A stretch of 64,000 bases of DNA from Oxytricha trifallax (lineage: Eukaryota > Ciliophora > Spirotrichea > Sporadotrichida > Oxytrichidae), in contig ARYC01017261.1 of assembly GCA_000711775.1 (NCBI GenBank), positions 1 through 64,000 on the forward strand, given 5' to 3'. A model generated the notes under the pieces. That model was not told the origin of the DNA and did not search any database. It saw only the letters and a list, made by a program, of their open reading frames with translations. How positions within the stretch are numbered: the first letter of the stretch is position 1; the number at the start of each line of letters is the position of its first letter. The position numbers and the translations under genes are program-made. Shown here one piece after another: positions 30,900 through 42,881 of the stretch.

Positions 30900-33875
30900 T
30901 TTCATTTGATATTGACTTTTCTGCTAATCAGCACTCTCACTGAAATCTTAGACGTAGCAATAATGAGAGATAGTGTTTAGTAAGAATTTCAATCTCAAAT
31001 TAATTTTTAGGTAATACTACGACTACAAGATAGAACAGATAGACAGTGAGGAACTAAAAAGGGAAGATATTATTTGTTAAATCACGGGTGGCTTGAATAT
31101 CTTTTCGGAAATGATGGCATTCTCGTATCTAGTATGGTTCTCATATTTAGTTAAGAAAATGGTAACAAGCCCCACTAGTAACTTCTAAAGTCTCACTATG
31201 ACAGCGCATATTGTCACTATCTTATCATCTTGTGTGTTTTCATTGGCGATATTTCTCACTTTTGGATTTGGATTAAGTGTAAGTTGGAACAATCACATAA
31301 GAATTTTTTAATAAATTAATGTAACTTATTTGTTGTGTAGTCTACACTGACTTGCGGAATATCAATGAGTAAGGAGAAATCATATGGAGACTTTGTGAGA
31401 TGCTGGCCTATCTTTTTGCTTCCAATTTGCATTTATCATTTCGTATTTCTTTAGAGAGAAGTCCCCTCACTTAAACTTAAATCTATATTAATCCTGTCTA
31501 ATGAATAATACCTTAATGGTTTATAAGATCAAGCGTAACTTATTGTAGTGCTTTATTATGATAATAGGTGAAATACTTCATTTTTCAGTACTCAGTGTTT
31601 GTTATATTCTTTGCAGCATATGTGATCACAAGGACTATCCTGATTATTATTTTCAATGTCTACCCAGACTATTCATATCATGACCTCTCTCATCTTGCAG
31701 TTTATGTTGATATGAGAGCTGTAATTCCAAAGATTTTTTTTATCATATTTTTATAGGCCGTGGTATGTCTAAAATAACTTCAAGTGAGCTGTTTGATAGT
31801 AATGACTGCATTATCAACTGAAAAAATAAAAAAAGTCAGGTAATGTTTCAAGAAAACAAGAACCAGAAACCAAGATGTAAGTAAAATTTGTTAAAAGTTG
31901 TAAAAAATAAGATTTAGAAAGACCTTTTAAGAAATGACGAGGATGAGGACAGTTTCGAGAGCGAAAGTGCATTCTCGGATTTCTCAAACCCTTAAAATTA
32001 TTTTGCTTTATTTCAAAATTTTATTTAAATTAAGACGGAACGAACACAGTTAAGACACAGAGAACGAGAGGTAGTTCAAAGAAAATAAATTATTAAATTT
32101 CTGATGAAGAATTTAAAGCAAACTACAGCCCTGTAATTTTGTAAAAATAGTCCACTTTAGTTCTAAAAACCAGTTTTCATTTGATAAATTACATTCTTAT
32201 GGGTATGTGCTAAACATTTAAGAACATCTAAGCGAGTGTAACAAAAGAAAATTTATTGGAAGACATGGAGTCAAACACTAAATAGTACATTTAAGAAATT
32301 AAAGAGCATAAGATAAATACAAGGGATTTCATGGAAAATTACTAAAATATTTGCATTTATGATGTTGATCATAACGGTAATAATAACCTAGAAATTTTGG
32401 AGTTCGCTCCAGAAATATTTAAAGCTATTCGAGCAAAATGTGGAGTTAGTGAGGATCTCCTATTTAATTCATTTGCTCCTATTTATAACATATAAGCCAT
32501 TCATAACTTCTTTACTGGTACAGGAAAATCTCAGAGCTTTTTCTTCTTCTCAGATAATAAAATGTTTGTGCTAAAGACACTTAAGGAGAGTGAAAAGCGT
32601 TTACTTCTGGACTAGGGAATTCTTGAAAATTACTTCCATCATATGATGGGATCTCAAGAATCACTTCTATCAAAATTCTATGGTGTATTCTAAATCAGAG
32701 TCAAATACATGCAAGAAATAACTTGCTTTATTATGGATAACCTACTTGGATAGGACTTTATAAACATTGAGAGAATTTACGATCTAAAGGGGTCTAAGAA
32801 AGGCAGAATTGTTAGTTTATCTGAAGAAGAATAATAAAAATCCAGTGGTCTAAAAGTATTAAAAGACTTGAATCTATTAGAGATTGGGGAAAAGTTAAAT
32901 ATAAGAAAGCAGGCTAAAAGCACGCTGCTGGAAACTATGGAAAAAGACCTTGCATTTTTAAGAGTAAACAAATTGATGGATTATAGCTTACTTTTAATAA
33001 AAGTTAAAATACCTAAGATAAATGATCCTCATATTAAACGCATGCCAGCTATAATTTATGTAAAATAAAAGGATGGAAATAACAGATTATAACTTAAACA
33101 GATAGATGATAGAGCTATAGTTAAGTAAAAGACGAAAAAATAAGCCCAGATATCTTTTACCCCTTCCAATTTAAATCATAACACTATGATAAAATCTTAC
33201 TAAATGGGACAACCTCAACCTTTATTGACACATAAAAACTTCAAAAATAACAAGCATATTTCTTTGAAAATGGAGGATGATAAAGCATAGGAGGAATTGA
33301 AAAACTCTTTGATTCATGAAGAAGAAAAAAATGAGGATTTTAATGATGAAAATTTCTTATTAAACTACTAATCCCCTTCAAAAAATTTAGAGCTACAATA
33401 ATCTATCTTCTTCGATCCAATTGAAAACAGTTAACCACCTAAAAACTTGAGCAGTGAGAGCAAATCAAGGTCTCAAAACTAAAGTTTAAACACAAATAAT
33501 CTATAACAAGACAATCAGAGCAACCCTTCCCTAAATAAAGTAAAGAGCGTCTAGTCATTCATCAATGATATTGAAAATGATCCAAACTTGATAATGGAGA
33601 GTGTTTAATCCTATCTGTTCTAAACATGCTTCAATAATGATAAGAAAAAGAATCAATGCAATGTTTTTGAAAGCTTGGATGGAGAGTACAAATACAAACT
33701 GGGGATAATTGATTTCTTGACTGAATATAATGCTGCTAAGAAGATTGAAAATACTTGGAATAATTCAAAGCCTATAATAATTTAATCAATTTATAGAATT
33801 AAGTTTTTAATCCAATCTTGAAAAAACAACTTACTTATTTTACTATATCAAATGCAATAATTTATAACAAATTGA
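30900..33875 (+). CDS. Probable 7TM receptor fused to phosphatidylinositol phosphate kinase
   Basis: N-terminal hydrophobic helices: MMAFSYLVWFSYLV (about 31112), IVTILSSCVFSLAIFLTFGF (about 31211), PIFLLPICIYHFVFL (about 31408), FQYSVFVIFFAAYVI (about 31583), IPKIFFIIFLQAVVCL (about 31724). One intron fits at about 31279-31340 (GTAAGT..TGTAG). The kinase part runs from about 32370: SQSFFFFSDNKMFVLKTL (Gly-rich loop and Lys), MDNLLGQDFINIERIYDLKG, KLMDYSLLLIKVK, and after a Q/N/S-rich insert KLGIIDFLTEYNAAKKIE. TGA is at 33873-33875. Receptor-PIPK fusions are known in protists; whether all exons join and the exact start are inferred. Confidence 0.72.
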
Positions 33876-34104
33876 GTGAAATGTTAAACGTTTTTATTAT
33901 CAAAATATGCTAAGAGTTAATTAAGGGGTTTTGAATATGATTCATTGGAAAGACAGATAAGACATTTCTTGTTAAGAACCTGAAATATACGCAGATAGGT
34001 TTTTGGAATTTATGAGAGAAAATCTATGAAAATAAATACATAAAGTTAAAGTTTAAAATTCACTTCTAGAGTGACCTATACAAGTATCTCAGGAATTTAG
34101 TATT
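33876..34104. other. Spacer upstream of the L9 plus copy
   Basis: No convincing coding. Contains AAGGGGTTTTG at about 33922, a single telomere-like word that could be chance. L9-like homology begins near 34105 (shared 5' flank with the minus copy). Confidence 0.35.
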
Positions 34105-34139
34105 TATTATTAATTAATATAAAAGAAGATATAACAAAT

Positions 34140-35275
34140 ATGAGAACTATTGTTGTTGAAGAGTGGGTTCACATTCCAGAAGGAGGTATGCGTTGATCTA
34201 TTGGCCTGACTCTCGTTTATAGTTACCTTGACAGTGAAGACCAGATAAGTGAAGGTGAAGGGCCCCAAGGGTGAGATCACCAAGGACTTCAGACACATGC
34301 CAGTCGAGATGGCAATTAAGAAGCAAGCAACTAAGAATAGAAAGGGTCTGTATCTCAACATCAAGATGTGGTTCGGAGCTGCCAAGCAATCCTGTTCCGT
34401 CGCCACCCTCAAGTCACTCGTCCGCAACATGATCAGCGGTGTCACTGAAGTAAGTTATCTTCTACCAAGAATGGGAATTACCCACAATTATGCATTAGGT
34501 TTCCTTTTCTTCCTTAACCTTTTATATTTTTCTCTAATTTAATATTACATTTAAATCAAATAAATACTACTAAAGGTAGAGTGAAATTAAAAAAATGCGA
34601 GAAAGTTATTTGTAAATCTTTTTAATTTTTTCGTTAAAATTGTTTTGAGTTTACTTTTAATTATCTTTAAATTTTTTTTAATTTAAGTATATTTTCTTAT
34701 ATTGTTTTCACTATACATTATAATAAAAAATATTACTTAAAGAATTTATTTATTTCGATAAATATTCTTGAAACAATCAATCATAAATAATTATTTGGTT
34801 TATCAAATAAGAAAAATAAAATCATTATTATAAAAAGTGATATTTAAAATTAATTTCTTTACATTTTTCGAAATTTAATAGATCTCACTACTATGACCTC
34901 CCTACCCACTCAACCCCCTCAATGAACAAATGAAGTTAATATTAATAATTAATAATGATGAGTGTAGGGTTACAGATATAAGATGAGACTAGTACATGCT
35001 CATTTCCCCATCAACGTCGTGATTCCCAAGGATGGCAGGTTCGTTGAGGTCAAGAACTTCCTCGGTGGAAAGCAAGACAAAAAAAGTCGAGTTGCTCCCA
35101 GGCTGCACCGTCAGAATGAACCCAGACCTTAAGGACCGAGCTCATCTTCGAAGGCATTGACAACCAACACGTCTCCCTCGGCTGTGCCCAAATCTCCCAA
35201 GTCTGCAAAATCGGAGACAAGGATAACAGAAAGTTCCTCGATGGTATCTACGTTTCAGAGAAGGGAAGACAATGA
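34140..35275 (+). pseudogene. RPL9: Ribosomal protein L9 (uL6), decayed duplicate without the first IES
   Basis: Starts [15 protein letters not shown]. Intron 1 is 34186-34222 (37 nt). Exon 2 holds [20 protein letters not shown] through SGVTE at 34449. The next coding exon starts at 34978, after a 528-bp intron-plus-IES interval, and reads [18 protein letters not shown]. Compared with the minus copy there are two single-base insertions, near 35078 (A-run after GGAAAGCAAG) and 35135 (GGACCGAG), so the C-terminal third is out of frame. TGA at 35273-35275 in the ancestral frame. Close match to the 37099-39262 copy in coding, intron 1 and 5' flank shows recent duplication. Confidence 0.88.
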
Positions 35276-35807
35276 ACATGATTCATAACTGCATACTGTT
35301 ATGCAAAACGACCATATGATAGTTATACTGTTTCAAATTATAAATTTCTTTATAATTTGAATGTTTTTTTTATCATTTATAAATTTACTGTGCTAGTAAT
35401 TAGAGATCACATAACTTCTTTGAATATTTATCTTAGTTGCTTTCACAAATAACATCATTTCTCATATTTCTCTTTCATTCTTTAAACTTTGCTCAATAGA
35501 ATTAAAATATTCTATTGAAAAATGCATTGCAAATTATTTATATTTTGTCTATATTAATATTAAAATTAAATATTCTTTATATATAAAAAATTAATTTATA
35601 TGTTAAATTTATGAATCAAAAATGCAATACTAAATTTTTGGGATAATAAATAACTTTTATGATAAATTTAATTTAAAAATTATTTATGCAAATACCAAAA
35701 TTAAATTTTTAAATTAATATTATTTGTTATAATCATTTTTAGTTATTTTATTAAATGGAAATTTTATTATTATTCTTGAATATTAATTATAAATGTTGAG
35801 AAATGGG

Positions 35808-36135
35808 AGTTTCCTGCCCCAAACATTAAAATTTATTTTTAAAATAGAGAAGAAACATATAAATCACTTTTTAAATTATCCTCTCCTCCATATTAAACAA
35901 TTTTTTTAATTTATAATTTTCAAGGTTTATAACTTTCGCTTGTCTAATTAAAAATTAGAAACTATAAAAATTAAATGTTTGTTTAATAATTAATGTGAAT
36001 TCAATTAAATATTCTCATCTTTATAAATTTAAGTGAGTTTATGGATGTTTAATTAAATAAAATTTGTTCATTGATAATGATAACTTTTAAAAAATTGGCA
36101 AAAAAAACATATTTTTTTGTATGGGGCAGGAAACT
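35808..36135. mobile_element. Second TTTCCTGC inverted-repeat element
   Basis: AGTTTCCTGCCCC at 35808-35820 is complementary to 36123-36135. The same core as the G9-tipped element at 28967-29486 suggests a related MITE-like family. AT-rich interior, no coding. A second partial motif (GGAAAACTTCCCCC) follows at about 36160. Confidence 0.6.
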
Positions 36136-36462
36136 ACAGTCATTTAACGATTCTGTACTAGGAAAACTTCCCCCTGAATGTTAAGCAACAGAGCAAAAGT
36201 ATATTAAATAAAAATGAAAATATGAAATAAATACGAGAATATTTCCAATAACAATTGAAAATGAAAGAAATATACTGAAAAGGAAATGCTATTTTGTATT
36301 GCAAAATCATATTCAATCACAAAGTTTAATTTTGAATATCAAAAAGAAATAAAAGAAATTAATTTTTTAATTTTATTTTATAATAATTTTCTTAAGAGAA
36401 TTGAAGATAATTGAGACAATGAATATACCTCGGAAATCATCATCAATTTTTCATTTTATTGT

Positions 36463-36880
36463 TGTAGAAATACATTTGAATTTGGAAAAATAATTAAAAA
36501 ATAAAATAATTATAATTTAAATTAGTAGCAGTTAAAGTCGGCCAATTTAAAAGATCTTGGGCTCATTCGATAGAGAATTCAAAATTAGTTGGACTTTATT
36601 AATGGCAGTGTTATTTTATCACATTCATGGAGCAAAATTACTCGACTTTAACTAAGCATTTCTAAATTCATAAATTTATAGCCTCACATTAAAGTCGAGT
36701 AATTTCGCTCCAAGAATGTGATAAAATTGTACTGCCATTAATAAAGTCCAACTAATTTTGAATTATCTATCGAATGAGTCAAAGATCTTTTAAATTGGCC
36801 AACTTTAACTGCTACTAATTTAAATTATAATTAATTTATTTTTTAATTATTTTTTCAAATTCAAATGTATTTCTACAATA
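36463..36880. repeat. Long hairpin between the L9 copies
   Basis: Arms of about 180 bp (36463-36648 and 36690-36880) are imperfect reverse complements around a short loop near 36650-36690. Shared words include GTAGAAATACATTTGAATTTG, AGTCGAGTAATTT/AAATTACTCGACTT and TTGGACTTTATTAATGGCAGT/ACTGCCATTAATAAAGTCCAA, each shown within 21 bases of complement. No coding. It sits almost centrally between the two inverted genes and may have promoted the duplication. Confidence 0.8.
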
Positions 36881-37098
36881 TTAAACATTTTATTTTATTA
36901 AAAAATGTTTTTGGTAAAATAAATTAGACAATACATATTAACATAAATCTATCTTTTAAATTTAAATTCTTGCGCAAATTAAAAATAATTTAATAAAAAA
37001 TTTAAATTATAAAATTAATTTAATCATTTAAAAATCCAAATTAAATTAGGATAAATTACTTAAAATAAGATAATTCATATAAATTATTATTAAAGAGT

Positions 37099-39262
37099 TC
37101 ATTGTCTTCCCTTCTCTGAAACGTAGATACCATCGAGGAACTTTCTGTTATCCTTGTCTCCGATTTTGCAGACTTGGGAGATTTGGGCGCAGCCGAGGGA
37201 GTCGTGTTAGTTGTCAATGCCTTCGAAGATGAGCTCGTCCTTAAGGTCTGGGTTCATTCTGACTATGCAGCCTGGGAGCAACTCGACTTTCTTGGCTTGC
37301 TTTCCACCGAGGAAGTTCTTTACCTCAGCGAACCTGCCATCCTTGGGAATCACGACGTTGATGGGGAAATGAGCATGTACTAGTCTCATCTTATATCTGT
37401 AACCCTACACTCATCATTATTAATTATTAATATTAACTTCATTTGTTCATTGAGGGGGCTGGGATTGGAGATTTATTATCATAATCTTAAGTTCTATTAA
37501 ATTTGGAAAAATGTAAAGAAATTTTTTCCCCTTTCTCAAATAATATTTATGATTCAATTATCTCTTAGTTTTTATATTTGTTTTTTTTAATTTAATTAAT
37601 GAAATTCTTAATTTATTATTACAAATCAATTTTTAACAATTTAACTATTTTTTTAGCTCTATAGTAATAATCTCTAAATCCATATTAAAATATAAATTTT
37701 TTTAACATATCATTTTATAAGCATTTATTTTGAATTTTACAGCTTTGTCTTTTTTACCCGTTTATAACTGATTAACATAAATTTAATTTAAAAAATAATA
37801 TTAAATTCGATAGAGAAAAAGAAAGATTCAGATCGAACGATTTTAAAAAAAAAATATTTAATTATTTAATTGATGATCCATTATAAAAATTGAGTAGTTT
37901 TTAATCGTCTAGCGACTATTTTTATTTTCGCAGTAGAGAATGTAAGAAAAATCTGTAACTCAAAATTTTCTACTAATTTTTTAAGTGCCTCTATAATTAT
38001 AATTATAATCTTAAAGTCATGTTAAATATTCTAAAAGTTTATATTTAATAGTATAAATTTAAAGAGTTAATAAGTAACAAATTATTTACTTTTATTGTAG
38101 ATATCAAAAATTTTGTGATTAATTAAAAAAGAAAAAATTAATATACCACACATTTACTACTATTAATACAAATACCTATTCAAATATTCACGATGAATAT
38201 ATAAGTTACTGTGGAATTTCATTCTACAGTAACACTAATAAAATGCATATTTGAATTAGATTTAAATTGATTTATGATATAATTAATTTGGTTGTTTCCG
38301 TTAACTAATATTAATTGATTTTCTTACTTCAGTGACACCGCTGATCATGTTGCGGACGAGTGACTTGAGGGTGGCGACGGAACAGGATTGCTTGGCAGCT
38401 CCGAACCACATCTTGATGTTGAGATACAGACCCTTTCTATTCTTAGTTGCTTGCTTCTTAATTGCCATCTCGACTGGCATGTGTCTGAAGTCCTTGGTGA
38501 TCTCACCCTTGGGGCCCTTCACCTTCACTTATCTGGTCTTCACTGTCAAGGTAACTATAAACGAGAGTCAGGCCAATAGATCAACGCATACCTCCTTCTG
38601 GAATGTGAACCCTAAACCCCTTAATTCGATTTTGTTAGTAATTTAGATTATCTCAACCGATAATATAGGAGTATATTGATATTGATATTTAAATTAAATA
38701 TAATGCTATAATATTACTTACAAGAGATATTTATCTGAGTTCATATTATTTATTTGTTATATATTTAATGATGATGGCTATTATTGCTTTAATTATATAA
38801 TTTAATAAGAAAAATAATTGTATTATTTAGGTTATATGTCTAATCTTATATATCAAGTACCTTTCATCCATAATAAAATTAAAATATTTTTTTTTATCTA
38901 AGTTTAAATTAAGATATTAAAATTAGAATAATAATTTCTATTAAACAACCTTTTGTTAGAATAGAAAAATGTTCGGAGATAACTTTAATTTTTTTTATTA
39001 TATAAAAAAAAATTTCCTCATTCAAAATTTGATGATGAATAGGATTTTATCTTATTTAATATGTTTAATATGGATATTGTTTTTATTCTTTAAAAACTAT
39101 TAATTTAAAAAAAAAAAACAAGATAACATTTTTCATACTTTGAGATTATATTGTTTTTTTATGTTTAATGAATAAATGTTGAAAACATTATATAATTCCA
39201 AATTAAAAAATTAGCTAGGAGTTTTCAATGTGAACCCACTCTTCAACAACAATAGTTCTCAT
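37099..39262 (-). CDS. RPL9: Ribosomal protein L9 (uL6), intact germline copy
   Basis: Large-subunit ribosomal protein. MDS1 39227-39262 encodes [11 protein letters not shown] and ends in the 11-bp pointer GGGTTCACATT, which recurs at 38602-38612. Intron 1 38555-38591. Exon 2 down to 38328 ([25 protein letters not shown]). The second intron holds an IES bounded by TTAATATTA (38306-38314 and 37428-37436), leaving a 46-nt intron GTAAG..TGTAG. Exon 3 37404-37099 ([10 protein letters not shown] ... [10 protein letters not shown]) ends TGA 37099-37101. The whole frame is open. Expected to be the source of the macronuclear L9 gene. Confidence 0.93.
37437..38314 (-). other. RPL9: IES in the second L9 intron, pointer TTAATATTA (878 bp)
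   Basis: TTAATATTA at 37428-37436 and 38306-38314. Its left part is alignable with the plus-copy interval (shared CCCCCTCAATGAACAAATGA, AAAAATGTAAAGAAATT, CAAATAATATTTATGATT words), so an IES was present here before the duplication. Confidence 0.75.
38613..39237 (-). other. RPL9: IES in L9 minus copy, 11-bp pointer GGGTTCACATT (625 bp)
   Basis: Pointer copies at 38602-38612 and 39227-39237; removal of the spacer and one copy restores EEWVHIPEG. The plus copy has no insertion at this site. Confidence 0.92.
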
Positions 39263-39289
39263 GTTGCTTATATCTTCTTTTATATTAAT

Positions 39290-39671
39290 TAATAATAAGC
39301 TTTGATTTTCATTCCTAAGTATACTCCTCGCTTTAATATATAATATAAAATATCAATAATGATTGATCAACCAATCAAAGTTAAAAATTTAAATTTAAAT
39401 AGTTTAAGATTATTAATTCATTTATACACTACAATCAAAAACTTTCAAACTCAGGGGAATATTTAACCTGTTTTATACTGCCTCATTTATTTCATTGAGA
39501 GTTTTAGTGTCTGCTGAAAGTTGAAGATTTTAACTCATAAGATGCCGATTGATAATTTAACAATAATATTTAGTCCGTCCAGTTCTGTAACTTATTAATG
39601 ACTACTGCTTATTCTATATTGCTAAATTAGTTATAAGGACTAGAACTTGGACCAACTTCATCAGCTTGAAC
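39290..39671. other. Spacer downstream of the membrane-protein gene and L9 start
   Basis: AT-rich, no conserved coding recognised. Confidence 0.4.
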
Positions 39672-41619
39672 TCATATCCTGTTCATGTTATTGATAGGTT
39701 AATTTTGATTTCGAATTTGCTGTCTTGATCCGTTAGCTTAGCTGGCTAAGTTGCTTTATTATTAGACTAAAATGTTAGAATTTTCATTGGCAGGAGGATC
39801 ATCTTCTTCAATTTCATCATCTGCAGGCTATTCATTTATACTCTAACGACCTGGATTGTATTCAAGTGACTTTATTGCATTTTTAAGTGAGCTGATTTAT
39901 TAAAGTTTACTCTCTAAAGCCTTCCCACTTTTAAGGTAGCCTCTCAGAATATCATCAAGACTTTCACTGCCAGTGTACATATTACGATTCTAATTGCCAG
40001 AGTTTAATTGCACGCTTGATAAGGCTTCTTCAAGGTCATCAGTACAGCCATACTTGAACTTTTATTCTTGATCTCCAGAGGAGACATCTTGCAATCCTAG
40101 AAAATTATCAGGCCTCCCACCTTCTTGAACGAACTCTATATTATCTGGCTCGTCCTCTAGCTTTAATGACTCCCCTCCAAGCTTCTTTGATACATTATTG
40201 ATGACTTTGTCTTCTTACAACTTAATTGCTTATTTACTCCCATTCTACTTTTCTTCAGCTTTGTTAATTGGTTGACTATCGATTAAATCAGGGTCGTTTT
40301 AATTATTTTCATCATATTTTATGAAATTTGGCTAAGTAAAGCACAATTTTATTATCAGAGCAGTTAGTAAGATTATAAGAAGAAATAATCCAATGAAAGA
40401 ATAGCCTGCATAGTGAATTGGTAAGTAATTGGTAATTAGTTAATCAGCAAAATCTGATTAAATGGCTAAGAAATTGTCATTTTACCAAGTCAAAAATTTG
40501 CTAAAAAGTATATTTCTCTGATCTAAATTTTGAAGGTTTGCATTGATTGTTTAGTAAACAGGTATAGATACAAATATCAAACCCATTTCTTAAACTTGGT
40601 TAAAAATTGATATAGAATGATCTTTCAAGTTAAAGTTGTTGTTCTAATAAAGAAAACTGTAAGATTTAGTGACTATGAAATTATAGTCTGTGTTTTAGCT
40701 ATCAATGCAAGATTTTACATTTGATGAATAAGTTAGAATACTTTCATCTATGAAATAGTTTTACTTTAGTAGATTTTGCAGACGTGAATCAATACAAAGC
40801 TTTTGATCATTTTATTGGCTTGCATAAGCCAGAGCATTTAAGCTCAAAGATTTCTGGTTTTTATAAAAGATTTTAGTTACATCAAAAGATACTAGCATGA
40901 TAAGATATACGAACATAAAGAAAGCTGCTATTTGCCAAAACACACCTAAAAGTGGTATTCTTTCATTTATGTAGAAGTCATAAGTTGACACAAAATTTTT
41001 GCAAGTTTATTAGATAAAACCAGTTGCAGTTATTCTTTGCTATCTAGGTTTAGTTCATAAATTTAAATAGAATGAATAATATTAATGTACGAAGAATTTA
41101 ATGAATAATTTTAGGTTACCGCTAAACATTTCTCTATTTGCTTGAGGGAATGATATTAGCTATTAACGTAATTAGTGCTACAAATGGAACAAATATCCCG
41201 AACAGCCATTATATGACGTTCACTATGACAACTTCTTAAATCTATTTATAAATAGGTGAGTTAATCCCTATAATTGGTTCGCTTAATGCCTATATAGTGA
41301 TCATTCTTGAAGTGTCATTCTGAATTAATGTTTAAGTATCAATAATAGCAGAGCAGGTATTCAATTGCAAACATCTCTGAGCATTTCTTTAATCTGTAAA
41401 TCTTTAGACATTAATATTTTGATAGGTTATTGGGGTTGCATTTGTTTATTACTATGGCATTCTTATGAGTTAATTGAGTAATTCTATGGTATAGGCATTT
41501 GCAAAGTTTTAATCTGGTTAATCTACAACTCCAAGCGTGAAGTTTACTTATGCTTAGCTTTTTTATATGAAAAGGATTAAGAGAAAGAGTAGGCTGTTAA
41601 GTTTTATAAATTGGTTCAT
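39672..41619 (-). CDS. Multipass membrane protein with signal peptide, unknown family
   Basis: ATG 41619 gives a clear signal peptide (MNQFIKLNSLLFLLILFIQ). An ectodomain with Cys pairs (RCLQLNTCSAIID) follows, then TM WLFGIFVPFVALITLIANII (about 41215-41155), TM LLGVFWQIAAFFMFVYLIML (about 40960-40900), a second ectodomain (NALAYASQQNDQKLCIDSRL...), TM YSFIGLFLLIILLTALIIKL (about 40405-40345) and an acidic Q-rich cytoplasmic tail ending at TGA 39672-39674. A frame change near 41000-41100 marks an IES or intron. The alternation of large ectodomains and TMs is loosely prominin/tweety-like, but no family is claimed. Confidence 0.72.
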
Positions 41620-42846
41620 ACTACTTAATTTTAAATTTTACTACTCCATTACAATATTATGAATTATTCTATATTTTTATTTTCACTTTCATTAATTATA
41701 GAAGTAGGCGCTTATAAAAATATTTTAATTATAAAACTTGCCTATCATTATACGTTTGGAGAACAGTTATTTGACACAGAGCATATTTTAGCATCTGTAG
41801 CTCTATTTATATAAAATATATGACAATAATTTGCATACTATTCCTCCTGAACTTTTGGTCTGTAAATGCAAACGTGTTTATTTAGTATAGCAAACTCAGT
41901 CCACATTAGATTGATAAATGCACTCATGTCAAAGTAAAATTGGAAAATAAGAAATCGCACACAACTAAGAGATACATATCATAATATATTTCATAATAAA
42001 TTAGGGCACTTATTTATAGTGCCAATCATCATCAACTCAATTGCAAGAATTATAAGAAGAAGCTTATCAATATTTGAAGGAACTGTGGTTATGCAAAGTT
42101 GTATATATTTCTTAGAGGAATGAGATAAGCGCCTTTTGAGGTCCACGTTTTCAGAATGAACAGATGGATGAAAGCTTTAAATAATATTTTTAAGAACTCT
42201 ACCCAAGTGACATCGTGTTAATGAGAAAGATTAAGGCAGATAAAAAATCTCTTGTTCCTTGTGACATGTTAATTCTATCAGGTTCAGCAGTAGTAAATGA
42301 GTCAATTCTAACAGGTGAAAGTTAGCCATTAGTAAAGGAGAGTGTTGCTTAATTAGATGATGGTGAAGAATAGCTAGATATCAAATGAATGTAATTACCT
42401 AAGCTCATATTCTTAATGGAGGTACAGAAATCTTACAATATATTCCCAATGAAGACTCAAACTTATAAACCAATATTGAAGTATAATTCTTAATCTTACT
42501 CTGCTTTGCTTTGACTTCAATTAGTTGTTCTAACAGAGGGCCTTAAAGATCCAGATAGAATCAGTTATTATTTTTTTTAGATGTGTCTTAATTATCACTA
42601 ATGTTGTTCCACCTGAATTGCCTATGTAGCTTTCAATGGCTGTTAATTGATAAACTTTTTTTAAGAAAGCTATATTCTGTACAGAACCATTTAGAATTCC
42701 ATTTGCAGGTAAAATTGATATCTGCTGCTTCGACAAAACAGGTACACTTACTTAAAATGACTTACTTAAATACAAATTTATAAAGAGTAAATCTTGTTGA
42801 CGTCCCAAATCTCGAAAGAAATGCTTTTAACATAAATAAATTTGGT

Positions 42847-42881
42847 TTAATTAGTGGGTGATCCAATTGAGAAGCAAGCTT
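42847..42881 (+). other. P5A ATPase micro-MDS in block X, 35 bp
   Basis: TTAATTAGT (42847-42855, partner 45346-45354) and CAAGCTT (42875-42881, partner 45383-45389). It inserts GDPIEK between block-Y LAMADGQLV and QAFEGIQWKHDG, matching the family LVGDPLEKA motif exactly in frame. Confidence 0.88.

Noticed and set aside
33920..33932. Telomere-like AAGGGGTTTTG word as a chromosome end or TBE tip
   Set aside because: Single short match, no second repeat, no inverted partner; likely chance.
37174..37383. Plus-strand 69-aa frame opposite L9 exon 3
   Set aside because: Antisense shadow of RPL9 on the minus strand.
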